From NCBI GenBank assembly GCA_021464525.1, contig JADRCO010001188.1, positions 1-21,575 of the forward strand: a stretch of 21,575 nucleotides of DNA, in the 5' to 3' direction. The position numbers were made by a program, and so were the translations under genes. A model generated the notes under the pieces. It was not told where the DNA came from, ran no database searches, and was given only the letters and a program-made list of their open reading frames with translations. Of the stretch, positions 1 to 8,122 are shown piece by piece. The DNA is from Rhizophagus sp. LPA8_4_AMF. Taxonomy: Eukaryota > Glomeromycota > Glomeromycetes > Glomerales > Glomeraceae. The stretch's first letter is position 1; each line of letters begins with the position of its first letter.

Positions 1-3
1 GAA

Positions 4-69
4 CCCGGCAAGTTCGCGGCAGCAAAATTGCCGAGTGTTTCGCATATTTTGAATTTTGCTGTAACCGGG
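4..69. repeat. Nested inverted repeat upstream of the coiled-coil gene
   Basis: Seen directly: CCCGG at 4-8 is mirrored by CCGGG at 65-69, and CAGCAAAATT at 20-29 is mirrored by AATTTTGCTG at 52-61, so the two arm pairs are nested. The block 1-128 is clearly richer in G and C than the AT-rich spacers elsewhere. It lies directly upstream of the ATG at 129 and could be a promoter element, a cruciform, or the end of a repeated unit that carries the gene. From memory, similar upstream blocks recur in Rhizophagus genomes, but I could not check this. Confidence 0.6.
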
Positions 70-128
70 ATTTTGTCCGATCAGTTATTTGTAGTTGGCG
101 AGATTTTAAGAATTCCGTTTGTTTTACT

Positions 129-1103
129 ATGGCGCAAGAAAAATTAAATGGCGTGTCTGACGATTGGAAAAAACTGACAAAGCATATAAGTTTTACATCA
201 AATAACAATAATGCACCTAGTTTATCTGGCAATCTTCTTTATATTTACAATACGACATATGAAGGTGAAATAAATTTGTCGCAATTTCCTGATTTAAGAA
301 GAATCAGTTTTGCTAACAATGTCAGTGTAAATAATTTGGAAACCATTGACATTAGCGAAAACAAGGAGTTAAGTAAGATAGTGCTAAATGAAAGTACTGC
401 CCTTTATCCTTTGAGGAATGCCAATTGTAAGTTGCTTGTCAAAGAAAGGCAACTAAGTCAAGTGGTTGTAATGTATCATGAATTAGCGGATAATCAATCA
501 TATTGGATGGAAAGATATAAGCTTTTGGGAAAGCAAGGATTATTACCTTACGTTTTGGTTGAAAATGGTAAAAAATTGGAGCAATTAGAAGCAGAAATAG
601 AAAAATTAAATCAAGCCATCACGGAAAAGGACCAACAAATAGAAAGTTTGAAAAAGGAAAATGAAAAAACTCCAACTCTCAGTCAATTTCAAGAGTTAGT
701 TGACATAGTATTTTCGCCTAATACTGATCTTGACTTTAATAAATTGAAAAAAGAAATCAAAGGGCTTAAACTGAAGTTTTATCTTCCTGATTTTCAAAAA
801 GAAGAAAATGCCTTTAAAAAGTTAATCACCAATGCCAAAGAAAAAGCAGGCACTAACATGGGAAAGTTTTTGGATATTCTACTCCAAATCCAAAAGCAAA
901 TAATTGAAAGACAACAAGAGAACGATTCTTTTGCTCAAGGCCAACTAAGTGCTTACCAAATCATTTTACAGGAGAAATTAGACTATGATGAACTGCAAAA
1001 AATTTTAAATGAACAGAAGAAGCTTTTAAGATTAGAACAACAACTACGCTTCTTGCAATCTGATGAAGAAGAAATAGAAGAAACAGACGATTTGTATAGT
1101 TAG
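129..1103 (+). CDS. Intronless coiled-coil protein with LRR-like N-terminus, function unknown
   Basis: Single-exon gene of 324 codons ending in TAG at 1101-1103. I do not recognise a named family. Residues about 30-95 show a leucine-rich-repeat-like periodicity, with Leu/Ile/Phe spaced around Asn (for example FANN, then LETIDISEN). Residues about 145-180 and 255-320 are strongly charged heptad-like coiled coil (KLEQLEAEIEKL and similar), and the C-terminus is acidic (DEEEIEETDD). No signal peptide or membrane segment is visible, so it is probably intracellular. It differs from every neighbour in having no intron and a more balanced base composition, which suggests a lineage-specific multicopy family, a recent retrocopy or transferred DNA. 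LRR-like plus coiled-coil proteins are, to my recollection, common in Rhizophagus and in its Mollicutes-related endobacteria. That origin is inference. Confidence 0.75.
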   Translation: MAQEKLNGVSDDWKKLTKHISFTSNNNNAPSLSGNLLYIYNTTYEGEINLSQFPDLRRISFANNVSVNNLETIDISENKELSKIVLNESTALYPLRNANCKLLVKERQLSQVVVMYHELADNQSYWMERYKLLGKQGLLPYVLVENGKKLEQLEAEIEKLNQAITEKDQQIESLKKENEKTPTLSQFQELVDIVFSPNTDLDFNKLKKEIKGLKLKFYLPDFQKEENAFKKLITNAKEKAGTNMGKFLDILLQIQKQIIERQQENDSFAQGQLSAYQIILQEKLDYDELQKILNEQKKLLRLEQQLRFLQSDEEEIEETDDLYS

Positions 1104-1408
1104 GGCATTATTAGTTTTATGAGTATTAACACCATATACACTAGTTACATAATGAATTGAAATCGATATATCTATACCTATGAAATTGACTATTATTTGG
1201 AAACACTTGATTACCAAGTATATTTTTTTAGCTTATAGTTATAAATTGTCAAGCTTCACTGTGTAATATTGTTATTTTTGACAAATTGTAAAACATTAAA
1301 CAAAAAGTATAAAATATATATTAGCTGTAAAAAAATTTATTTACAATACATAATGTACAAAAAAAATATGAATAATATTTAAAATTTTGAGAATTTACAA
1401 CGATCAAA
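1104..1408. other. AT-rich spacer, nothing recognised
   Basis: About 305 bases of AT-rich DNA with short A and T runs between the coiled-coil gene and the tRNA-Asp relic. I see no open reading frame of note, no RNA gene and no clear repeat. Confidence 0.6.
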
Positions 1409-1480
1409 TCTCGGTTAGTATAATGGTTAGTATCCCGCTTGTCAGGACATCCAGCACGCGGGAGACCGGGCCAATTCCCT
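1409..1480 (+). pseudogene. tRNA-Asp (GTC) pseudogene or fragment with a 12-nt insertion at the tRNA intron site
   Basis: The 5' half matches eukaryotic tRNA-Asp: acceptor strand TCTCGGT (1409-1415), TA at 8-9, D arm with TATAATGG, anticodon stem CCCGC (1434-1438) pairing with GCGGG (1458-1462), and anticodon GTC at 1441-1443. A 12-nt segment (1445-1456) sits one nucleotide 3' of the anticodon, which is the canonical nuclear tRNA intron site; removing it leaves the loop TTGTCAC. After GAGACCGGG the gene decays: the T loop lacks GTTCRA and no 3' strand complementary to TCTCGGT follows. It is therefore probably not functional. It could also be the tRNA-derived head of a SINE. Confidence 0.75.
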
Positions 1481-1600
1481 TGTGATGAATTTCCCTCTTC
1501 CTAATATTTTTTCTAATATAACCGGAAAAGATCAATGCAAAATGAATTAGCAATATTAACATAAATTAATGATTAGTTTCATCTGTAAAAGAATATGATC

Positions 1601-1695
1601 GAGAGATCAGAGAACCTTGTCTCATCAAGACATGTGTCGTTCTGACGGCAATTCCTATCGTTAATAATATTCAGTGTATTTTCGTCATTCCTCTC
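1601..1695 (-). ncRNA. Box C/D snoRNA candidate A
   Basis: On the minus strand the element opens with GAGAG (1695-1691), has box C ATGACGA (1688-1682, one change from RTGATGA), an internal TTGATGA usable as C', box D CTGA (1610-1607), and closes with CTCTC (1605-1601). The terminal arms pair perfectly over 5 bp. The length of 95 nt is typical for the class. The 3' guide ends ACAAGGTTCT before box D; I could not assign its rRNA target. C/D snoRNAs direct 2'-O-methylation with fibrillarin in the nucleolus. It lies 278 bases downstream of U14 in the same orientation, so a shared polycistronic precursor is likely. Confidence 0.65.
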
Positions 1696-1789
1696 AACTT
1701 TGAATATTCTTATATATCAAAAATCGGTAAATACTTAATAAATAAACTAACCTTGATTTTTGCCAAATATAAAGGTTAAATTTATTTAG

Positions 1790-1865
1790 AGAAGTTTGGT
1801 CGCTACAAGGTGCAAAACCTTTCGATGGAAACATTTAATAAACCGGAATGTATCATCATATCTCA
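1790..1865 (-). pseudogene. Degenerate U14-like snoRNA copy (candidate B)
   Basis: On the minus strand this begins with a perfect box C, ATGATGA (1859-1853), and then tracks U14 (at 2065-1973) block by block. Both have ATGATGATA, a CGGTTT/CGTTTG segment, GTTTCCAYCGAAAGG (T here, C in U14), then ACCTT and CAAAC. After CAAAC the similarity stops, and the 18S guide CCTTGGATGT and the box D CTGA are missing. This fits a tandem duplicate of U14 that has lost its 3' functional part. It might still be a divergent snoRNA with a non-standard box D, but I see none with a convincing terminal stem. Confidence 0.55.
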
Positions 1866-1972
1866 CGGAACCAATTTTGAAAAGAGGTGAATCTATTACA
1901 AAGATTTAGAGGTCAAGAAGTGTGAAAGTTAATATTATAACAACGCAAACATAAATATTTAAAGATTAGATA

Positions 1973-2065
1973 AGAGGTCAGACATCCAAGGATTGTTTGC
2001 CATCATAAGGTATTATCCTTTCGGTGGAAACTGCGAATCAAACGAAATTTTATCATCATGCCTCT
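1973..2065 (-). ncRNA. U14: U14 box C/D snoRNA
   Basis: Minus-strand element of 93 nt with a 5-bp terminal stem (AGAGG at 2065-2061 with CCTCT at 1977-1973), box C ATGATGA (2059-2053), C' ATGATGG, and box D CTGA (1981-1978). Two blocks identify U14 (SNORD14, yeast snR128): the internal TTCGCAGTTTCCACC...GAAAGG and the 3' guide TCCTTGGATGT directly before CTGA. The guide is complementary to ACATCCAAGGA of 18S rRNA, and the fifth guide base from box D pairs with a C, as expected for methylation of the yeast C414 equivalent. U14 is also needed for 18S pre-rRNA cleavage. It is flanked by other C/D-like elements in the same orientation. Confidence 0.93.
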
Positions 2066-2207
2066 CTAACGCTCAAGAAACTAAATATCAACTCACCAAA
2101 TATTTTTAAAAAGAATGTACTAACAATAACGCCTATACATAATAAAAAAACAAATATTAGAGAAGTGTATTAAAGCTAAAGAATTTTTAATTATTTCTTT
2201 ATATTTG

Positions 2208-2298
2208 CTATTTCAGACATGGTACTGGCTAAAGTAAATCTTTCATTTTTCCTCATGATCGATAAGATGGGGAAAGAATTATATTATCATCATTAAAT
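2208..2298 (-). ncRNA. Box C/D snoRNA candidate D
   Basis: On the minus strand: perfect box C ATGATGA (2293-2287), internal ATGAGGA as a possible C', and box D CTGA (2216-2213), 81 nt from box to box. The terminal stem is weak, with only scattered AT pairs. The guide before box D ends GCCAGTACCATGT; I do not recognise its rRNA or snRNA target. It would be the first gene of the minus-strand snoRNA cluster, 148 nt upstream of U14. The box spacing and position are right, but the poor stem and unknown target keep confidence moderate. Confidence 0.5.
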
Positions 2299-2599
2299 GA
2301 AGTCTTCGATGATAAAGAATTACATAATTTACCTTATCATAAAAATGTCAATAAAAAACAGTCATTATTATTGAACCTTTGTCCGATATAAAAAAAAAAG
2401 AAGAAAAAAAAAAGAGAAAAAAAAAGAGAAAAAATTTTTTTTATCAATCTACCGATTAGATCAACTTATATATATGTGGTATAAAAGCACGTGATTGTTC
2501 GTTAATGATGATTCACGGTTAGAAAATTGGTATACATAGAACATTCAAATAGTTTATAACCGTTCAAGAATATTTTACTTTCAAAATAGCTTAGGAAAT
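2299..2599. promoter_or_regulatory. Divergent promoter region between snoRNA cluster and LIG4
   Basis: Holds a purine-only A/G tract (about 2390-2436), a TATA-like TATAAAAG at 2480-2487 placed about 115 bases before the LIG4 ATG, and an adjacent palindromic E-box CACGTG at 2488-2493. On the minus strand TATATATAAG (about 2475-2466) could serve the snoRNA cluster. Function is inferred from position and motif only. Confidence 0.45.
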
Positions 2600-5500
2600 A
2601 TGACTTCTATCTTAGACCAAGCGACTCAAAGTGGTTCTTTAACTCAAACAGGCGTGTTAACTTCTGAAACTCCGTTATTTAGCGACTTTTGTCGTTTCTT
2701 AGAAGTAGTTTCTAAAGAGAGTGGAGACGCGAAAAAGAAAAAGTGTGCAAAATTTATACAAGTGAGAGGAAGTTCTTTTTAAACCTCGAATGGTTTTTAT
2801 TTCTTCGATAAAGCTAATAATTTTTCGGATAGAATTATCGCAGTAAATATGGAAATGATTTTTATCCTGTTATGCGTCTATTACTTCCACATGTAATTTT
2901 TTTTTTAATAAAGATTAATATTTAATGTCTTTTATATAAATTTATAAGTATGTTTAATTGAATTCGTTATCTGTGTTTTAGCTTGACAAAGAAAGAACGA
3001 ATTATGGTATGAAAGAGATGGTTCTTGCCAAAACTTATATATCTGTCATGGGATTAGCCAAAGATTCTGTTTATGCTAAAAGATTAATTCATTGGAAGAT
3101 GCCTGGAAGCTCGAGAAGTGTATGTCTTAAATCATTTGAAATTTTCAGTATTTAAAGTATTTGTCAAAATCTTTAAATAAATTAATTATATTTATATGAC
3201 GATATATAAATAGAAAACTGCTGGTGATTTTGCATCTGTAGCATTTGAAGTAATTTCTCCTCGATCTACAGTTGTTGGTCGTGGAACAATGCCCATTGAA
3301 GATGTTAATTATCAACTTGATGTTTTAAATGCTGCTAGTGGAAAGTATGTTATAATCTTGACTTGATTTTTTTTTTCGCGTTCATTTGAAATTAATCATA
3401 ATTAAATTTTTCAAAAATGAAGACAAGAATACCAAAAAGTAATACGATATTTCTTTAACAATTATACTGCCATGGAACAAAAATGGATTATAAGGATAAT
3501 TTTAAAAGGTATATCTTTAACGATGAAGGTTTTTAAGTATGTAATAAGGCGATTTTTTTTAATTAATTACAAATTTTTAGAGCTCAAGATTGGAATTAGC
3601 GAAAAATCAATATTTTCATTATTTCATCCCGATGCTTCTAATCTTTTCAATGTTTGTAGCGATTTGAGAAAAGTTTGTGAAGATCTAAGTGATCCTCACA
3701 CTAGACTTCAAATATCGGTACGTGTAAAGCTGAACTATGAACATATGAATTTATCGAAACCGCGTATTTTATTATTAATTTCTTTTTTTATAGGATATTA
3801 TTCTTTATCATCCATTCAAACCTATGCTTTCTAAACCCGTTGCTGTTCAGAATGTTATTAAGACTATGGGTGGTGATTTTTGGATAGAAGAGAAAATTGA
3901 CGGGGAAAGAGTACAATTACACATGAAAGATGGGAGATTTGAATATTTTTCAAGGCAGGTTACAACTTTGAATAAAAAGAAAAGTCATAATCAAGATAAA
4001 TTCCTCATATCAAACTATTTCTTTAGGAGAGCCACACAATATACTTATTTATATGGTGGTAGCAAATTTGAAGGTTCATTAACGCCATATATAGCCGAAT
4101 TGTTTCATCCGCGTGTTAAGAAGTAAACAATATTAATTTAAAAATCATTTTTTATCAAAACAAAAATTTTAATTGACATCTTTTAAAAAATTTTTTATAG
4201 TATTATTCTGGATGGGGAGATGATAGTATATGATCCTTTATTAGATATCTATAAACCATTCGGAACTCTGAAAACTGCTGGGAAAGGTATCTATAATAAT
4301 ATATTTTTCTTTTTAGTTAACGTTCGAATTTTCTTGTATTTAACTATTATTTTCTATATGATAAGATCACTCCAATGACCCAAATAAGGAAAGACCTTGC
4401 TGTATGCTTTTTTAGTGATATTCTGATCTTTAGGGCTTTATAATCATACTTTAACACATAGTTATATTGAACAGTCGTAGTATTTGATGTTGTCTTAATC
4501 AATGACAAGCCAGTAATTGATCAATCATTACAGAAAAGAAGCGAATGGCTTAAAACGTTAGTTACAGAAAAACCAGGATACCTGAGACTCCTTAGTCACA
4601 AAGAAGGTAGCACGGCTAAGGATTTAATTGATGCGTTAGACGAAGCTGTTATGAAAAGGTAGTATAATAAACTTTATTTAATAGATAATAGTAAAAAAGA
4701 CATAATTGAGCATTTTTAATTAAAAAGTAATTTATCAAATAATCTTAATTTTATATATGGTTCATTTTGTATTATGAAGTTTGGTATATTAAATGCTACA
4801 TAATTTATAACAATATCGCGAAAAAACCAAAAATTTATTTGTGTAACTTTAAAATTTTAATTAAATAGGCAAGAAGGAATTATCATTAAGAAACCATCCA
4901 GTAAGTATGTCCTTAATGAAAGGATTGATGACTGGGTTAAGATAAAGCCCGAATACTTGGATTCCCTTGGCGATAGTTTAGATTTGCTAATTATAGGTAA
5001 GTTTATAGGTATTTCTGTAATATAAGTTATATGAGGTTATTTATAAAAATTATTAGGTGCGGATTTTGGCGCCGGAAGACGTGGAAATATGTTCGGCAGT
5101 TTTATGTGTGGCCTAAGAGATTCAACATCGTCAGATGATAACCCAAAGTTGTATTTTATTTGAAGACAGCTTTTTTATTGTAATAAATGTGCATGCTTAT
5201 TAAAATTCGGGGTTTCGAATTTATTTATAAGGTTTATATCATTTTGTCGATTTGGAACTGGTCAGACGATGAAAGAAGCTGAAGATATTAAGTAAGTGAC
5301 ATGTATAAAATTACTTGAAGTTTGGAAGAATGTTTACCACTAAATTGATAACATTGTTCATAGGAATAATTATGAAGGTTGGCAGCGATATGACCCAAAT
5401 AATCATCCAGATTGGCTTGAACTTGGTAAAGACAAGCCTCATATGATAATTCGTCCGGAAAAGTAACATTTACATTTTACTTTTGTTGAGAATTAATTGA

Positions 5501-7524
5501 ATTGTGAGTTTTTACTAATTTGATTTTGATCAATGTCTAGTTCATTAGTGGTACAAGTTAAAGCAGCTGAAATTGTTGCTGGAAGTAATTATTTGTGATT
5601 TACAAATTTAATGCTCGAGAATGAGATAAAATGTCACTGAATTAACTTCATTAGATATAAATTATTAGATCAGTTTGCTTCCAATTATACGCTTAGATTT
5701 CCTCGATTTGAGAAACTTCGCGAGGATAAAGATTGGGAAAGTGCAATGACTTATGAAGGTATGTTACCCAACTTAATTATTTCATTAATCGTCGTATCTA
5801 ATTTATATTAAATTTTTTAATTTATCTAAAGAAATGATGAACCTTCGCAGACAGGCATCAGGACGATTGCAGTCCAGAAAAGTTACCGAAGATGATTTAG
5901 TGTAAGTTAACATTAAAACAATTAAAGTGTAAAATCATAGTTATAATTATTATTAATGAGAATCTAAATTTGATGAAATTAGTACCACCGCGCGAGCCGT
6001 TAAGAGAAAAGGAAAGACGGCAGCACCACGTAGAGTAAGACCAGTTCAGATTTTATTTAACCTTTTTCATTTATATTTATTCATTTAATTTATTGTTTAT
6101 TTTAGGTTAAGAAATACACTATGCTTGAAACCTTTACTTCCAATATAGGACCGGTAGAAGAAAAATCCATGATATTTAAAGATATGAAATTCCGTAAGAG
6201 AATTACATTCAATCTTCTATGATTGTACAAATAATACGTTAAAACTTTTTTATATTTCGTATAGACATAATGCTGACAAAATATAAAGAATATACAAAAT
6301 CAGATTTTGAGCGTATGATTAAAGAACACGGAGGTAGCTATTCTCAACATCCTGGCACTGATTCTGAAATTCATTTAATAGCCGAAGACGCATCAAGTAA
6401 CTTATTTTACTTATTCAATATTAATTTTGCAGATACTTAGTGATTTATTTACGATAATAACTTTCATTATATTACTATAGACTTTAGAGTCAAAAATCTT
6501 ATCAGCCAAGGTATAAGAGATATAATTCATCCTAGATGGATTACGGAATGTATTGATGCATTAAAGCTGATCCCCTTGAGTCCAAAGTTCGTAAGACCTT
6601 TTTTACTTAAATTGTTAATACTATATTTCAAATTTTGCATTATAAAAGTACAATTACTCTCATAATATAGATATATGGTATTTATTACTGAATCAACAAA
6701 ACAAGAATTTTTGACAAGGATGGACGAATGGGGAGATAGTTATACGGATGAAGTTACTATAGAAGAATTGCAGGAGGTACACTAACAAATTTTGCTTTTT
6801 TTAAAAAAAATAATTAATTTATTAAATAAATAAATCTTTTTTGATGATTTTAAGACGTTTGATTTAATGCCCTTGGATGAAGAAACTATCATTTCAAATT
6901 ATCCAAAACGTCAAAAGTTAGCTGACGAGATCGAGGAACGTTATTTTGCAGATACTGGATTACCAAATTGTTTATTTCGTCGTTGTGTAGTTTACATCGA
7001 CTATCCGCCACCTTTAGAAAATATAAACAAATTATGGGCTTTATATGAAGGATGTCGTGATAGGTTTGTTGATTTACCTCAATATTATTTATTATATAAT
7101 TCGTGGTAGTTTGTATATTTATGTAATATTAAATAGGTTGAAGCTTATTGAATTGACTCTTCGTTACCATGACGCTCAAATTGTCTCCGATTTTTCGTTA
7201 AGTAAAATTACCCATGTAATTTTTGACGAAAAAGATTTAAGTAGATTTAACGAAATAAAGGAATTTCATGAAAAGTATGTTTTAGTTATTATTTATTTCT
7301 TTTTATTATTAATTCATAATTCAATAATATTAATTTTGCAGACGTAAAATGTCACCATATTATGTGCGTTCTTCATGGGTTACAGACAGCGAAAATTGTG
7401 GAGTTTTACTAGAAGAGAATGGTAATTGATAATTAATTAATTATATTTGATGCTTAAATGTTTAAAGTATTTATTAAATTCTTTCTTAATAATAACAGAA
7501 TATATTCCAAAAATATCAAAATAA
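2600..7524 (+). CDS. LIG4: DNA ligase IV (non-homologous end joining), 26 exons
   Basis: ATP-dependent ligase that seals double-strand breaks in NHEJ with XRCC4/Lif1, in the nucleus. Exons: 2600-2761, 2982-3119, 3214-3344, 3423-3508, 3581-3717, 3794-3954, 4027-4122, 4201-4286, 4366-4401, 4475-4658, 4869-4996, 5057-5150, 5232-5291, 5364-5462, 5541-5584, 5669-5758, 5832-5901, 5983-6034, 6106-6193, 6265-6396, 6481-6586, 6671-6776, 6855-7063, 7137-7274, 7342-7421, 7499-7524. This gives 912 aa (human 911). Order: N-terminal DNA-binding domain (1 to about 220), nucleotidyltransferase with motif I KIDGER (Lys252 is the predicted adenylated lysine), LDGEMIVYD, EGIIIKKP and WVKIKPEY, OB fold, then two BRCT domains (about 640-740 and 790-912). 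All catalytic motifs are intact. Intron 6 (3955-4026) is GC-AG. The last tiny exon restores the family ending EENEYI. Exon 9 is only 36 nt but supplies the conserved KERPC before FDVV. Confidence 0.95.
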
Positions 7525-8122
7525 TGGCAACTGGACTTGTTCCTCACTTGATATTTTTAAATAAGTTGCTTCAGTTAGAATAGTGTCCTATTTTTAATTT
7601 GCTAATTCCGAAAAAAAGTATCAAAAATTTATATATGGGTTTGCATTCTGTGCATAAAATTTGCAAGCCCGGATCCGTCTTGTTGCAGGCTTATTCATGA
7701 TTAAGTTATTTCTTATTTACTCCGTATTGTGAAACTAAGATAAAACTAAGATACGCTCATTAATTGACTGTTAATTATTTGCACTGTTACTTTCTATATA
7801 TTTATTTTCGTAGCATATTATCATTATTCAATAAATTGAATTTGTCAAATTATTGTTAATATGGTGTATAATTATAAATTTTTTCCATTGTTACAAAGAG
7901 TACATTTCGTTTTTTATGTAAATTAGATCGTGTTTTTTATTATAGAGAAAGAGAGGCTAGTGATGTAGAATATTTCTTTATCAGTAAACCGATAGGATCG
8001 GCATTTATGTATATATGTATGATATATTTCACAAACAACAAATTTAGATTCTCCCCATGCGTTAAATTTGCAAATATGATAAAAAAATTCTATTTGGTTT
8101 TCTTTTTACAAAATCTTTAAAA
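7525..8122. other. Spacer between LIG4 and ALG5 with a short GC-rich islet
   Basis: Almost entirely AT-rich. The exception is 7661-7692, a GC-richer islet containing the palindrome CGGATCCG, flanked by AAGCC (7665-7669) and its inverse GGCTT (7688-7692). It resembles a relic of a repeat rather than a gene. No coding region or RNA gene was seen; the end of the stretch must contain the ALG5 promoter and 5' UTR. Confidence 0.5.

Noticed and set aside
1480..1645. Plus-strand GTGATGA (about 1481) with CTGA near 1640 as a C/D snoRNA
   Set aside because: The boxes are about 150 nt apart with no terminal stem, and the CTGA falls within the better-supported minus-strand element.
1601..1865. A single long C/D RNA (U3-like) using box C at 1859-1853 and box D at 1610-1607
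   Set aside because: No U3 boxes were recognised. The two ends are each better explained, by the U14-like copy and by candidate A, which has its own box C and terminal stem.
7422..7429. LIG4 ending at the TGA at 7427-7429
   Set aside because: Splicing at the GTAATT donor (7422) to the exon at 7499 gives the family ending EENEYI, matching the C-terminus of other LIG4 proteins better.
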